DNA of 64,000 bases from the NCBI RefSeq assembly GCF_021605415.1, contig NZ_WKEQ01000015.1, positions 54,139-118,138 of the forward strand, read 5' to 3'. The translations under genes were made by a program, and so were the position numbers. Below are positions 9,045-22,751 of this stretch, piece by piece. Position 1 is the first letter of the stretch. The number at the start of each line of letters is the position of its first letter. This DNA comes from Pseudomonas syringae (GTDB taxonomy: Bacteria; Pseudomonadota; Gammaproteobacteria; Pseudomonadales; Pseudomonadaceae). Below the pieces are notes generated by a model that had not been told where the DNA came from, did no database searches, and saw only the letters and a list, made by a program, of their open reading frames with translations.

Positions 9045-10358
9045 TCAGAATTCCTGCTGGTGTGCGGGAATCACTGGTTTACGCGGCTGAAAGGTGTAGC
9101 CCTGCTGGCCGCTGAGTACTTTGTTTGCTCGTTGCACGTCGATGTCTTTTTCCCAGCGGGCGATGGCCACGGTGGCGACGCAGTTGCCGATCAGGTTGGT
9201 CAGCGCCCGGCCGATGCCCATGAACCAGTCCACCGCCAGTACAAGCACCAGACCAACCACCGGAATCGCCGGGATCGCGGTCAATGTCGCAGCAAGAATC
9301 ACCAGTGCCGAACCGGGGATACCATGGGCGCCTTTGGAAGTAATCAGCGACACCAAAAGAATCGTCAGCAAATCGGTCATGGCCAGCGGCGTACCGGTGG
9401 CGTTGGCGATGAACACGATGGCCAGGGTCAGGTAGATCGAAAAACCGTCGAGGTTGAACGAGTAGCCCGTAGGAATGACCAGCCCGACGGTCGAGCTGCC
9501 GATGCCCAGGTGTTCGAGTTTGCGCATGATCTGTGGCAACACGGCGTCGGACGAAGCCGTACCCATGACGATCAGCAATTCTTCACGCAGGTACTTGAGC
9601 AGCGGCCACATGCGCAGGCCCGATACGCGCATGACCAGACCCAGAATCAACCCGACGAACGCTATGCAGGTCAGGTAAAACAGGCCGACCAGACTGCCCA
9701 GGTGTTGCAGCGAATCGAGGCCGTATTTGCTGGTGGTGAAGGCAATGGCGCCAAACACGCCAATCGGCGCCAGACGCACGATCATGCCCATGATCCGGAA
9801 GATCACATGGCTCAGTTCGTTGATCAGTCGCGAGATGCCCGAAGCGGCTTCGCCGACCAGATTCAACGCGCTGCCGAACAACACCGAGAACAGCAGCACT
9901 TGCAGGATGTTGTTGTCGGCGAAGGCGCCGATCACCGAGGTCGGGATCAGATCCATCAGAAACTGCGTGGTGGTGTGCATATGCTGGCCGCGTTGGGCGA
10001 TGTCGCCCATGTCGGCGGCGGACAATTGCTCCAGATGAATATTCGCGCCGCTGCCGATACCGGTGCTGAAGGCGAACACCAGGCCGATCACCAAAGCGAT
10101 GGTGGTCAGCACTTCAAAGTAGATGACTGATTTGAGGCCGATACGCCCGACCTTTTTCAGGTCGCCTGCGCCGCTGATGCCGCTGACCACTACGCAGAAC
10201 ACGATCAGACCGATGAGCATCTTGATCAGTTTGATGAAGCCGTCGCCGAGGGGTTTGAGCTGGGCGGAATATTCGGGAAGGGTCAGCCCGCAGACGATGC
10301 CGAGCACCAGTCCGAGAACCACTTGGAGGAAGATTGAACGCGAGCACCATCTGAGCAT
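9045..10358 (-). CDS. Dicarboxylate/amino acid:cation symporter (DctA/GltP family)
   Basis: A 437-residue DAACS-family secondary transporter importing C4-dicarboxylates or acidic amino acids with Na+ or H+. Family signatures are visible: the hydrophobic N-terminus, MIVRLAPIGVFGAIAF, the serine-rich reentrant loop GTASSDAVLPQIMRKLE, and the substrate-site segment IPTGYSFNLDGFSIYL. This is probably not the housekeeping DctA, because it is linked to two GntR regulators rather than to a DctB/DctD system, and I see no sigma54 promoter upstream. Substrate unresolved. It leads an apparent three-gene operon. Confidence 0.9.
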   Translation of the reverse strand: MLRWCSRSIFLQVVLGLVLGIVCGLTLPEYSAQLKPLGDGFIKLIKMLIGLIVFCVVVSGISGAGDLKKVGRIGLKSVIYFEVLTTIALVIGLVFAFSTGIGSGANIHLEQLSAADMGDIAQRGQHMHTTTQFLMDLIPTSVIGAFADNNILQVLLFSVLFGSALNLVGEAASGISRLINELSHVIFRIMGMIVRLAPIGVFGAIAFTTSKYGLDSLQHLGSLVGLFYLTCIAFVGLILGLVMRVSGLRMWPLLKYLREELLIVMGTASSDAVLPQIMRKLEHLGIGSSTVGLVIPTGYSFNLDGFSIYLTLAIVFIANATGTPLAMTDLLTILLVSLITSKGAHGIPGSALVILAATLTAIPAIPVVGLVLVLAVDWFMGIGRALTNLIGNCVATVAIARWEKDIDVQRANKVLSGQQGYTFQPRKPVIPAHQQEF

Positions 10359-10424
10359 GGGAGGAATCCTGGTCGGTGTCCTGGCTGCCGGCGCTTGCGC
10401 GCTCAGATTCAGGACTTAATTATT

Positions 10425-10437
10425 GTGGTCTTACCGG
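10425..10437. promoter_or_regulatory. Candidate GntR operator 1
   Basis: GGTCTTACC palindrome (GGTnnnACC core) about 70 bases upstream of the symporter start, matching the operator core used by many FCD-type GntR regulators such as PdhR and LldR. Confidence 0.5.
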
Positions 10438-10509
10438 TATGTCCAGTGCAGGCGCAGTCTAGGCTTGGGTATTTCCGGATTACAAGGGGGAAGAACTAAA
10501 TTGGCATGA

Positions 10510-10522
10510 CCGGTCTGACCAG
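10510..10522. promoter_or_regulatory. Candidate GntR operator 2
   Basis: Second GGTnnnACC core (GGTCTGACC), centred 85 bases from the first, close to eight helical turns, an arrangement compatible with looping between two regulator dimers. Confidence 0.45.
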
Positions 10523-10524
10523 TG

Positions 10525-10555
10525 GTGTAGAAGCTGCCGCAGGCTGCTCCTACAC
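10525..10555. repeat. REP-like element, family C
   Basis: Imperfect hairpin GTGTAGAAGCTGCC with GGCTGCTCCTACAC. It lies in the roughly 300-base symporter-glyA gap, which otherwise holds only the candidate operators and the glyA terminator. Confidence 0.7.
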
Positions 10556-10603
10556 GGGGATTCAACGGGCAATTTTAGGGGAATCCAGCGGGATTTCAGG
10601 GCG

Positions 10604-10637
10604 AAAAAAAACCGGCCATCACTGGCCGGTTTTTTTT
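10604..10637 (-). terminator. Rho-independent terminator of glyA
   Basis: Stem ACCGGCCA/TGGCCGGT with a four-base loop, flanked by A and T runs on the two sides, so it could work in both directions. It lies about 25 bases past the glyA stop codon. Confidence 0.92.
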
Positions 10638-10660
10638 GTTCTGCGATTCAGCGAGGCTGA

Positions 10661-11914
10661 TTAAGCGCCGTAGACCGGCAGCTTTTTGCAGATGGCTTTG
10701 ACTTTTTCACGAACGGCGTCGATCACCGCTTCGTTGTTCAGGTCAGCCAGGATGTCGCAGATCCAGCCCGCCAGCTCTTTGCACTCGGTTTCCTTGAAAC
10801 CGCGAGTGGTCACGGCCGGGGTGCCGAAGCGCAGACCGGAGGTGACGAACGGCGAGCGTGGATCGTTAGGCACGGAGTTCTTGTTGACGGTGATGAACGC
10901 TTTGCCCAGTGCGGCGTCGGCGTCTTTACCGGAGATCTCTTGCTTGATCAGCGACAGCAGGAACAGGTGGTTTTCAGTACCGCCGGACACCACGTCAAAA
11001 CCGCGCTCGATGAACACGCCGGCCATGGCCTTGGCGTTTTTCACCACTTGCTGCTGGTACGTCTTGAACTCAGGCTGCAGCGCTTCCTTGAAGCAGATCG
11101 CTTTGGCGGCGATCACGTGTTCCAGCGGGCCACCCTGGGCGCCCGGGAATACGGCGGAGTTGAGCTTCTTCTCGATGTCGGCGTTGGCCTTGGCCAGGAT
11201 CAGGCCGCCACGTGGACCGCGCAGGGTCTTGTGAGTGGTGGTGGTCACGACGTCAGCGAATGGCACCGGGTTCGGGTAGACGCCAGCGGCGACCAGACCG
11301 GCCACGTGGGCCATGTCGACGAACAGGTAGGCGCCAACCTTGTCAGCGATTTCACGGAAACGCGGGAAGTCGAGGATCTGCGAGTAGGCAGAGAAACCGG
11401 CCACGATCATCTTTGGCTTGTGCTCGACCGCCAGGCGCTCGACTTCGTCGTAATCGATCAGGCCGTTGCCGTCGATGCCGTACTGAACGGCGTTGTACAG
11501 CTTGCCGGAGGAGGAAACGCTGGCGCCGTGGGTCAGGTGGCCGCCGTGGGCCAGGCTCATGCCCAGGATGGTGTCACCCGCCGACAGCAGGGCCAGGTAA
11601 ACAGCAGCGTTGGCTTGCGAGCCAGCGTGCGGCTGAACGTTGGCGTAATCGGCGCCGAACAGTTCCTTGGCGCGGTCGATGGCCAGTTGCTCGACGACGT
11701 CAACGTACTCGCAGCCACCGTAGTAACGCTTGCCCGGATAACCTTCGGCGTACTTGTTGGTCAGTACCGAGCCTTGAGCTTCCATCACCGCTGGGCTGGT
11801 GTAGTTTTCCGAAGCGATCAGCTCGATGTGTTCTTCCTGGCGCTGAGCTTCTTGCTCCATGGCGGCAAAAAGGTCGGCGTCGTACTTGGCAATAGTCAAA
11901 TCACGGCTGAACAT
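10661..11914 (-). CDS. glyA: Serine hydroxymethyltransferase
   Basis: PLP enzyme interconverting serine and glycine and charging tetrahydrofolate with a one-carbon unit. 417 residues, the usual length. Conserved segments: IASENYTS near residue 34, [13 protein letters not shown] near 53, and the PLP-lysine motif [14 protein letters not shown] near 225. Start chosen at the ATG ending at 11914, with GAGG upstream; an ATG 12 bases further out lacks conservation. The pairing with morA downstream of a REP gap matches PAO1 glyA3-morA, so this is one of several glyA paralogues usual in pseudomonads. Confidence 0.96.
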   Translation of the reverse strand: MFSRDLTIAKYDADLFAAMEQEAQRQEEHIELIASENYTSPAVMEAQGSVLTNKYAEGYPGKRYYGGCEYVDVVEQLAIDRAKELFGADYANVQPHAGSQANAAVYLALLSAGDTILGMSLAHGGHLTHGASVSSSGKLYNAVQYGIDGNGLIDYDEVERLAVEHKPKMIVAGFSAYSQILDFPRFREIADKVGAYLFVDMAHVAGLVAAGVYPNPVPFADVVTTTTHKTLRGPRGGLILAKANADIEKKLNSAVFPGAQGGPLEHVIAAKAICFKEALQPEFKTYQQQVVKNAKAMAGVFIERGFDVVSGGTENHLFLLSLIKQEISGKDADAALGKAFITVNKNSVPNDPRSPFVTSGLRFGTPAVTTRGFKETECKELAGWICDILADLNNEAVIDAVREKVKAICKKLPVYGA

Positions 11915-12044
11915 GGCGGTCCTCAAGGATCGGGGGCAGAAAAGGGGGGCATTCTAACCCAAGCGCTTTTGGATGGCATATGAAACGGCATCATGTCGCA
12001 GACAAGTGGCGTTCATGACAGATGTGCGGTGCTCTTGCCGGCCC

Positions 12045-12136
12045 CATCGCTGGCAAGCCAGCTCCCACCTTTCCTTGGTGAACCACGAGTCTTGTGATCG
12101 GCATCAACCCTTGTGGGAGCTGGCTTGCCAGCGATG
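12045..12136. repeat. REP pair, family B
   Basis: Inverted pair: CATCGCTGGCAAGCCAGCTCC near 12045 and GGAGCTGGCTTGCCAGCGATG near 12116, between morA and glyA. Confidence 0.9.
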
Positions 12137-12152
12137 ACCGCGCCGCAGATTT

Positions 12153-15100
12153 TCAGTCGAACATGAACAGCGCATCATTGCTGAACTGCGCCTCGAACCG
12201 TGCCGCCGGCATCGGCCGCCCAAACAGGTAACCCTGCACCTCGTCGCAACCATGCTCACGCAGGAAATCCAGCTGCTCATGGGTTTCCACGCCCTCGGCG
12301 ATGACCGCCAGATTGAGGCTGTGGGCCATGGCGATGATCGCCCGGGCGATCTGCGCGTCCTGTTCGCCGGACGGCAACCCGTCGACGAAAGTGCGGTCGA
12401 TTTTCAGCACATCGATCGGGAATTGCTTGAGGTAGTTCAGCGAGGAGTAACCGGTGCCGAAGTCGTCGACCGCGATGCTCAGGCCAAGATTTTTCAGCCC
12501 GGCCAGAATCTGCATCGCCTCGCTGACTTCGCGCATCAGGATACTTTCGGTCAGTTCCAGCTCCAGGCACGCCGGTGGCAGACCGGTTTCGCGCAGGATG
12601 GTGGCGATCCGCGTGCCGAGCTGGCCATCGGAGAACTGCCGGGCCGAGATGTTCACGGATACCTTTGGCACCCGCACGCGGTTTTGATGCCAGGTCTTGA
12701 GCTGGCGGCAGGCCTCGCTGATGACCCAGTCGCCAACGTCCACCACCAGCCCGAGTTCTTCCAGCACCGGAATGAAATCCCCCGGCGGCACCAGCCCGCG
12801 TCGCGGATGGCGCCAGCGCAGGAGGGCTTCGGCACCGGTCAGACGCTTGCCGTCGCCGCTGAACTGGGGCTGGTAATACAGCACGAATTCGTTCTGCTCC
12901 AGGGCATGGCGCAAATCGCTTTCCAGTTCCAGGCGTTCGAGGGCGCTGGCGTTCATGTCGGCCTGGTAGAACTGGAAGTTGTTCTTGCCGCGCTCCTTGG
13001 CGTGGTACATCGCGGTGTCGGCGTTCTTCATCAACTGGCTGAGTTCGTTGCCGTCCTGCGGGCTCAGGGCGATGCCGATACTGGCGGTGACGAAGAACTC
13101 GCGGCCTTCGAGCACGAACGGTTTCACCAGGCTGGCGAGGATCTGCTCGGCCACATGAATCGCGCGGTTAAGTGCCAGTTCGCGGCTGGCGCGGTGTTGC
13201 AGCAGCAGGGTGAATTCGTCGCCACCCATGCGCGCCACGGTGTCGTCATCGTCGACGCAGCCGAGCAGACGTGTCGCCATTTCCTTGAGCATACGGTCGC
13301 CGGCGGCGTGGCCGAGGGAGTCGTTGATCGGCTTGAAGCGGTCGAGGTCAAGGAACATCAGCACCACCCACGACTTCTGCCGTTCGGCGGCTTGCAGCGC
13401 GGTGTGCAGACGATCCTGGAACAGGGTGCGGTTTGGCAGGTGGGTCAGCGCGTCGTAATAGGCGAGGCGATGAATGCGTTGCTCACTGGCCTTGCGCTCA
13501 CTGATGTCGCTGAAGAAACACACGTAACTGGCGAGGTCGCCTTCATCGTCGAGCACGGCGGTAATGCCGACCCACGCCGGGTAATGCTCGCCGTTACGGC
13601 GTTTGAGCCAGACTTCGCCTTCCCAGGTGCTGTGCTGATGCAGTTGCTTGAGCACGTAACGCAGGTGCGCGTCCTGCTGCTCGTCGACGGTGAGCATGTT
13701 CGGCAGTTGGTCGAGCACTTCGCTGACGGCGTAACCACTGACCCGGCTGAACGCTTCGTTGGCTTGCACGATGTAACCGGCCGGGTCGGTGATGAGAATC
13801 GCCGATGTTGAGTGTTCGAATACCGTGGCCGCCATACGCAGGTCTTTCTCGGCGCGACGTTGCTGACTGATGTCGCGGCCGACACCGAGCACGCCTTCGA
13901 ACCCGCCGTGCTCGTCCCACACCAGCACCAGGCGCAATTCGATCGGAATCTTGCGCCCGTCGGCCCGCAGGCAGTCAAACAGGAACAGTTGCGTCTGCAC
14001 CTGGCTGCGCAGCAGGGTCAGTTGCTCAAGGTTGTCGAGCGACTTGCTGACCCGATCCATCAGGTGGTAGATCCCGGACAACTGATGCGGATTGGCGATG
14101 ATTGATTGCCAGCCGTTCTGGAAAATCCACTCGGCGTCATAACCCAATACCGCCTGCACGGACGGGCTGACATAGTTGAGCGACAGTTTGCTGTCGGTGG
14201 AAAAAATAACGTCGCTGATGCTTTCGGCGAGCATTCGGTAGCGTTGCTCGCTGTCGCGCAGGGATTCGCTGGCCTCGATCTGTTCGGTGATGTCCTTGGC
14301 CACGCCGATGATCCGGGTGACCTGATCGTGCTTGTCCCGTGCAAGCGCCTGTTCACGAATATCGAAGCGCCGCCACTTGCCGTCGCGATGACGGAAACGC
14401 AGCTGACATTGCAGCAACTGACTGTACCCGGCGTGACGCTGCGACTGCCGCGAGCGGTGGTAATGGTCAGCATCTTCGGGGTGCAGAAGGATTTCCCAGA
14501 AGTATTCGCCCATCTGGTGCAGCTCGGTGCGGTTGTAACCCAGCGTCTGGCCCAAATGGTGGTTGCTGAAAATCATCCGCTGGCTGATCACGTCTTGCAC
14601 GTAGAGGTGATCCGGCACTGTGCGCACCACATCGGACCAAAACCCTTCGCGTTCCAGCAACGACAATTCGATGAGCTTTCGGCTGGTGATGTCGTTGATG
14701 CTGAGGATCACGGCTTTATAGTCCTGTTGCTCCTGCGGGAGGCGCAGCACCAGCCATAGATGCTGGTCGCGGCCATTGATGTCCGGCAGTCTGATTTCCA
14801 GTTCGAGCTGCTTTTGCTGTTTCAGTACGGCGTCGAGCACTTGATTGCCGATGGCGCAGTGGCTGTGCGGACGGCCATCGATCAGCAGTTGCCAGGCGTG
14901 GTCACAGGAACTGACGTTGAGCAATTGCAACGCCACCTGATTGACCTCGGTGACGCGAAGTTCATGGAGCAGTTGCTGGCGCTGTTGCGGTTGTTCGAGC
15001 CAGGCCTTGAGCTGGTCGCCGGTCTGCAACTGGGCCTTGTCAAACACTTGCTTGAGCCCGGACAGGTCCAGCACGCACAGGGCAACACCGGTGCCTTCGA

Positions 15101-16001
15101 AAATGTCCTGATAGCGGCGACGGCCCTCATGCAACTGGCATTGCCGACGGCGCATGTTCAGCAGGGCGATGAACGGCAGCAAAGAGAAGGCCAGCCCCAG
15201 CAGGCATTTGCCAATGAACGCCGGCAGCAATTGTTCAAGCACTTGTTGACGGTCGAACAGACCACGCAGTTGCCAGTCGCTGCTGCTCAGGGGGACGGTC
15301 AGAACGCTGTTGGCCATGTCGTCCGGAGTCAGGGTCGAGGTATTGGCAGATGGTAAAGATTCGTCACGGCTGATGATCTGGTGATTGACCCGGTTTTCCA
15401 CCAGCCACAGCGGGCGTATGCCGGTCTCGGCCTGTTTGGTCAAAGACGAAAAAAACGTCGGTGTCAGGCGCAGCGCCCAATAGCCGCGACTGCTGCCGCT
15501 GGCTTGATGCAGTAGCAGATGCACCACCGAGCCGTCGTCGGCATTGCTGAAATAGTGCGCCTGGGCATGGCTGCGGCGCACCAACTCGGCGAGATAGTCG
15601 GCGTCGCTGCTGTTGACCGAGCTGTCACTGAGGATTCGACCGGACGGGCTGAGCAACGCCAGGCTGCGCAGGTCGGGTAACGACTGCTGCAACTTGCGCA
15701 GGAGCAGCTGCTGTTCGTCGGCCGACTGCGGCTCTTCGACGATGGGTAGAAGGTTGAGCGCGATTTGCGCGTTCAGTGCCATGTTCAGGCTGACTTGTGA
15801 GGCCAGATCGGCGGTGTAGTCGATGGTGTACTGACGCTGGTTTTTCTGGGTTTCGCTCAGTTGATCGAGCAACTGCCAGAACAGCAATGCCAGCAGCAAA
15901 AGTACCAGCGTCGCCAGCGCGCCTTTCAATGTGCCGCGCAGGGGCGAGCCGGTCGCCGGTTGGGTCATGCTCACAGAGGCTGGCGGAGTGACGTTGGACA
16001 A
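12153..16001 (-). CDS. morA: Motility regulator MorA, multi-PAS GGDEF/EAL protein
   Basis: A 1282-residue inner-membrane c-di-GMP enzyme. Helix 1 lies at about residues 28-46 and helix 2 at about 260-285, enclosing a periplasmic sensor region; then four PAS-like domains (about 295-845), a GGDEF domain with intact GGDEF near residue 925, and an EAL domain with intact EALLRW near 1056. The residues before GGDEF read DDDDTVARM, so the RxxD product-inhibition site is absent. Both catalytic motifs look competent. In P. putida and P. aeruginosa, MorA controls flagellar timing and biofilm formation. TTG at 16001 is preferred because AGGA precedes it; an ATG at 15968 is the alternative. Confidence 0.9.
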   Translation of the reverse strand: MSNVTPPASVSMTQPATGSPLRGTLKGALATLVLLLLALLFWQLLDQLSETQKNQRQYTIDYTADLASQVSLNMALNAQIALNLLPIVEEPQSADEQQLLLRKLQQSLPDLRSLALLSPSGRILSDSSVNSSDADYLAELVRRSHAQAHYFSNADDGSVVHLLLHQASGSSRGYWALRLTPTFFSSLTKQAETGIRPLWLVENRVNHQIISRDESLPSANTSTLTPDDMANSVLTVPLSSSDWQLRGLFDRQQVLEQLLPAFIGKCLLGLAFSLLPFIALLNMRRRQCQLHEGRRRYQDIFEGTGVALCVLDLSGLKQVFDKAQLQTGDQLKAWLEQPQQRQQLLHELRVTEVNQVALQLLNVSSCDHAWQLLIDGRPHSHCAIGNQVLDAVLKQQKQLELEIRLPDINGRDQHLWLVLRLPQEQQDYKAVILSINDITSRKLIELSLLEREGFWSDVVRTVPDHLYVQDVISQRMIFSNHHLGQTLGYNRTELHQMGEYFWEILLHPEDADHYHRSRQSQRHAGYSQLLQCQLRFRHRDGKWRRFDIREQALARDKHDQVTRIIGVAKDITEQIEASESLRDSEQRYRMLAESISDVIFSTDSKLSLNYVSPSVQAVLGYDAEWIFQNGWQSIIANPHQLSGIYHLMDRVSKSLDNLEQLTLLRSQVQTQLFLFDCLRADGRKIPIELRLVLVWDEHGGFEGVLGVGRDISQQRRAEKDLRMAATVFEHSTSAILITDPAGYIVQANEAFSRVSGYAVSEVLDQLPNMLTVDEQQDAHLRYVLKQLHQHSTWEGEVWLKRRNGEHYPAWVGITAVLDDEGDLASYVCFFSDISERKASEQRIHRLAYYDALTHLPNRTLFQDRLHTALQAAERQKSWVVLMFLDLDRFKPINDSLGHAAGDRMLKEMATRLLGCVDDDDTVARMGGDEFTLLLQHRASRELALNRAIHVAEQILASLVKPFVLEGREFFVTASIGIALSPQDGNELSQLMKNADTAMYHAKERGKNNFQFYQADMNASALERLELESDLRHALEQNEFVLYYQPQFSGDGKRLTGAEALLRWRHPRRGLVPPGDFIPVLEELGLVVDVGDWVISEACRQLKTWHQNRVRVPKVSVNISARQFSDGQLGTRIATILRETGLPPACLELELTESILMREVSEAMQILAGLKNLGLSIAVDDFGTGYSSLNYLKQFPIDVLKIDRTFVDGLPSGEQDAQIARAIIAMAHSLNLAVIAEGVETHEQLDFLREHGCDEVQGYLFGRPMPAARFEAQFSNDALFMFD

Positions 16002-16286
16002 ACTGAAATCCTGCGATCTGGCTGGGCTGGCGCGGCGTGCACTATAAGCCGGACGCCCAAAGGGCGGCTAGCATGCCTTGAGTTGTGGCGAAGTGCCAGC
16101 CCCGCTCGGCTGGACGGCCACTGGTCATTCAGGTAGCTTTGCCGGTTACGTGGGGGCGTTCCAGCTCCTAGAATCAGACTTCTCCAGCGCGCACGCATTG
16201 ATCATCATCAAGTGAACGACGCGCACGGTCTGGCCGGGCATCGCCTGCGCTCCACTCATTCATCTGTCACTGACCCAAGGTTCTCC

Positions 16287-17951
<1,665 letters not shown>

Positions 17952-17975
17952 TTGCAGGTGGGTTGCTTGATAGAG

Positions 17976-18003
17976 ACGGAGCCTTCGGGCTCCGTTTTTT
18001 TTT
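17976..18003 (+). terminator. Terminator of ettA
   Basis: Perfect eight-base stem ACGGAGCC/GGCTCCGT with a TTCG tetraloop and a long T run, 25 bases after the ettA stop. Confidence 0.95.
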
Positions 18004-18034
18004 GCCCGGGTTTTCATGGAAACCGAGTTGGATT

Positions 18035-18125
18035 CATCGCTGGCAAGCCAGCTCCCACAGGATTTTTGTCATCCCTGGAGTGTGTGAACGCCACTAAAAC
18101 TGTGGGAGCTGGCTTGCCAGCGATG
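18035..18125. repeat. REP pair, family B
   Basis: Inverted pair of the GGAGCTGGCTTGCCAGCGATG element, in the 374-base ettA-gdhA gap together with the ettA terminator and the gdhA control region. Confidence 0.9.
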
Positions 18126-18138
18126 GCGGTGTAACTGA

Positions 18139-18219
18139 TGGTGCATTTTCGGAATGTGTTTTCACTATTCAGGTGCAAAAACAGCTCGGAAAGCGTGCCT
18201 ATTTATATCCAGTGCACCA
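18139..18219 (+). promoter_or_regulatory. gdhA control region with NtrC-like half-sites
   Basis: Three GGTGCA-type half-sites: TGGTGCA at 18139, AGGTGCA at 18171 and the inverse TGCACCA at 18213. These match the arms of the NtrC operator (TGCAC-n7-GTGCA). The last follows directly after an AT-rich TATTTATAT stretch that may be the -10 region. As I recall, NtrC directly represses gdhA in P. putida under nitrogen limitation. The arrangement here is not a canonical contiguous palindrome. Confidence 0.45.
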
Positions 18220-18232
18220 TTTAATTTCATAA

Positions 18233-20154
<1,922 letters not shown>

Positions 20155-20225
20155 GGAGTCCTCCTTTGTTAAAGAGTTGGGCCATGGTCGCAGGCATTTG
20201 GTTTCAGCGGATGTCGGCAAACGAC

Positions 20226-20582
20226 CTATTGCGAGCGATACGCCCGTCCAGCGTCCTGATCCTTCTGTTGCTGCCAGGCGCGTTCGCGTTCGTCCCAGTG
20301 CTCGTTGCGGTAGTCTTCGCGGCTCTTGTTTTCCAGCATCGCCTGACACTGACGGAAGCCGTCGACCCAGCCGTCGGCATATTTTGCGTCCTTGAGATAG
20401 CGCGGCACGTTCTTGCGGAACTCGCCGCTGATCGAACCGGCGGCCTGGCGGCCGCTGATGCAACCGTCATCGAAGCCGTCGGCGAAAGCCGGTGGATATC
20501 CCTTGGCGATCAAGTCGTCGTGAGTGGACTGGCAACCGCCCAGCAACAGCAAAACACTCAACAACCCCGCACACCGCCACAT
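20226..20582 (-). CDS. Small lipoprotein, function unknown
   Basis: A 118-residue protein with a lipoprotein signal peptide (lipobox LLGGC, Cys at about residue 17) and a charged mature part with the pattern FADGFDDGC and YADGWVDGFRQC, two similar aromatic-Gly-Cys segments suggesting a repeated unit with a disulfide pair. GGGAG precedes the ATG. Not recognised beyond being a conserved-looking Pseudomonas envelope protein; it could be cotranscribed ahead of the Gre-like gene 71 bases downstream. Confidence 0.8.
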   Translation of the reverse strand: MWRCAGLLSVLLLLGGCQSTHDDLIAKGYPPAFADGFDDGCISGRQAAGSISGEFRKNVPRYLKDAKYADGWVDGFRQCQAMLENKSREDYRNEHWDERERAWQQQKDQDAGRAYRSQ

Positions 20583-20687
20583 CGCACTTCTCCCTCGCCG
20601 TTTCGCGGCCTATGAAGAAAGTCTAGAAGGTGATTTGTGAGGTGTCTGTGAAAGACATGTCAGCGATCTGTCGAACACAACATGACC

Positions 20688-20780
20688 TTTGTGAGAGCGA
20701 GCCTGCGCGCGAAAGCGATATGTCTGTCGATCCAGGGTTGTCTGATACGACGCCTTCGCGAGCAGGCTCGCTCCCACAGG
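20688..20780. repeat. REP pair, family A
   Basis: Inverted REP pair with one degenerate copy (GAGAGCGAGCCTGCGCGCGA) and one good copy (GCGAGCAGGCTCGCTCCCAC). Confidence 0.85.
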
Positions 20781-20801
20781 GAACAGAGGTATGTCAGAAA
20801 A

Positions 20802-22655
20802 TCAATAGTGATACCACTTCACTTCGAGCATCACTTCGGTTTCCGGCGTCGCCACGTGGCTGAACTCGCGCTGCGCACTCAAGCGCAAACCAAGGTTGCG
20901 CGACAGTTCCCATTGCTGGTTCAGGCTCAGGCTGCGGCGCACCTCGCCGTTGGTGAAGTAATCGCCCTTGGCTTCCAGGCTCAGATTGCCCAGCGGGTTT
21001 TTCCACAGCACGCCGCTGTTGAACCCGGCAGCCGGCGCGATGAACCCGGCGAAATCGTTGTTGTGCTCGACGCGTACGGTGCCGAGAGCAAAACCGAGCA
21101 CGTCTTCGCCGAGCTGCCAGGTGCCGCCGCCACCGCCGTTGACGTGGCTGACCAGGTTTTCGTCGTCATGCTTGCCCGGCACTCGCTCCAACCCGCCGGT
21201 GACTTGCCACGACAGCGGCTGCAACAGCTCATTGCGTGGGGTCAGTGAGCGGATGGTCGCCAGATCCAGTTGCTGCACCTGCCAGTCATTGCCTTCGTAC
21301 TGACGCAATTTCAGCTGGAGAATTTCGATCTGCGCGCCGAGCGGGAAGCTTTCGGCGTTGTCATTGAGATCGTGATAGGCCATGCGCAGACCGTATTCGC
21401 CGAAAGCGCGGTCTCCCCGAGTACCGAGTCCGGCTTGCCAGGTGCGCGATTCGTGACCGTCTTCGGGCAGGCCCGGTTGCGGGATTTCCAGCTCCGGCGC
21501 CGGGTTTTTGTTGATCGCCCGTAGCAGTTCGAAACTGCGTTGTGCGCGCTGCGGGTCACGCTCCTGACCGTTGGCGCGGTAGCGCTCCAGACGATACGCC
21601 GCGTCGATGATCAACGCCTGACGGTCGCGGGGCAGGGTTTGGAATGTCGGATCCTGCAATTGCTGTTGATCGGCGCTGACTTTCAACACCCATTGTTGCT
21701 CTTCATCACTGAGCGGTTCGGCGCGGCTGAGCAGTTCGCGCTCCCGCGATGGGCGATATTCGATGTGCTCGACCAGGCCTGACTCTTTCACGGCTTTGAC
21801 CGTGTCGGTCGGGATCGCCGTCAGCGGGAATTGCTCGGTCAGGCGCAGGCTCGGGCGTGCCACTTGCAACAATTCGAGCAGGCGATAGGAGCAGTTTTCG
21901 TCGAAGAAGAAATAGTCGAACTGGATCTGCTTCAACTCCCAGACATGCTCGACCATCCGCGCGGTTTCTTCTTGCGTCAGATTCAGACGGTATTCCCACA
22001 GGTCGCGGTTTTCCAGGCTGCGGTACTCGGAAAGTTTTTCCTGATACGGCACCAGCGCGAACAGCCCCGGGTAGCCGCCCATCAAACCTTTCCAGGCGTA
22101 AAGAATGCTGTTGTCCGAGCCTTCGATGTAGGCACCGAAGTTGATCGCGTAACTGAGCAGGGACGTTTTGTCGCTCTTCGCCCCGGCCTGATCGATGCGC
22201 AGCAGGGTGTGGCCGAACATCGACGATGGACTGTTGAGGTAAGCGGCGGGGAAGATCATCACCGCGCTGTCCGGCGAGACGTCCTTGAACCATTGCTTGA
22301 ACTCGGCACAATCCGGGCTCGGCAGGTCAGTCAGATTCAACTGATCCTTGAGCCAGCGGGTGCGCGCCGGGTACACGCATTGGGCATGTTGTTCGCCAGC
22401 GCTGGCCGGGGCATACAAGGCCTGCACGGTGGCGGCGAGTTCATGATCGGGGTGTTCGTTGCCGTCGGGGGCGAGAAAGAACTTCCTGTCGCTGACGTAG
22501 CTGCGCCAGCCGCCGAGCTTGGCGGTTTCGTAATGACCGAGGGAAATCCAGAAGCGGTCGTTGGCCAGTTGCTGCAAACGTTGAGGATCGATGTGTGGCG
22601 CGGCGGACAGCGGGGCGCAGACACAGAGCGCCAGCCAGGCAAGGCGTTTGAGCAT
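20802..22655 (-). CDS. DUF4105 (Lnb-like) periplasmic protein with C-terminal beta-rich domain
   Basis: A 617-residue exported protein. The signal peptide (MLKRLAWLALCVCAPLSAAP) is followed by a region resembling the DUF4105/Lnb family, with SSMFGHTLLRI near residue 145 and DENCSYRLLELL near 250; Lnb in Gram-positives is a lipoprotein transacylase, and the His and Cys here could be a catalytic pair. The last 200 or so residues alternate polar and hydrophobic residues and end in WYHY, as in outer-membrane beta-barrels. An in-frame ATG ending at 22688 is an alternative start; I prefer 22655 because the signal peptide is then standard. Substrate unknown. Confidence 0.75.
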   Translation of the reverse strand: MLKRLAWLALCVCAPLSAAPHIDPQRLQQLANDRFWISLGHYETAKLGGWRSYVSDRKFFLAPDGNEHPDHELAATVQALYAPASAGEQHAQCVYPARTRWLKDQLNLTDLPSPDCAEFKQWFKDVSPDSAVMIFPAAYLNSPSSMFGHTLLRIDQAGAKSDKTSLLSYAINFGAYIEGSDNSILYAWKGLMGGYPGLFALVPYQEKLSEYRSLENRDLWEYRLNLTQEETARMVEHVWELKQIQFDYFFFDENCSYRLLELLQVARPSLRLTEQFPLTAIPTDTVKAVKESGLVEHIEYRPSRERELLSRAEPLSDEEQQWVLKVSADQQQLQDPTFQTLPRDRQALIIDAAYRLERYRANGQERDPQRAQRSFELLRAINKNPAPELEIPQPGLPEDGHESRTWQAGLGTRGDRAFGEYGLRMAYHDLNDNAESFPLGAQIEILQLKLRQYEGNDWQVQQLDLATIRSLTPRNELLQPLSWQVTGGLERVPGKHDDENLVSHVNGGGGGTWQLGEDVLGFALGTVRVEHNNDFAGFIAPAAGFNSGVLWKNPLGNLSLEAKGDYFTNGEVRRSLSLNQQWELSRNLGLRLSAQREFSHVATPETEVMLEVKWYHY

Positions 22656-22707
22656 AAGTGGCAACTTAATCGAAAGAAAAAAATCCATTTACCTGCAGGA
22701 ACTAGCC

Positions 22708-22742
22708 CAAAAACAAAACCCGCTTCCCGAAGGAAGCGGGCG
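22708..22742 (-). terminator. Terminator after the DUF3015 gene
   Basis: On the minus strand, a nine-base stem CCCGCTTCC/GGAAGCGGG followed by a T-rich run, just past the DUF3015 stop and upstream of the DUF4105 gene. Confidence 0.88.
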
Positions 22743-22751
22743 GGGTCGAGC

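Noticed and set aside
10359..10660. Sigma54 promoter searched for upstream of the symporter
   Set aside because: No GG-n10-GC pattern of the right form; control by GntR sites is more likely.
12252..13811. Plus-strand frame of 519 codons opposite morA
   Set aside because: Antisense of the EAL, GGDEF and PAS coding sequence; no family motif.
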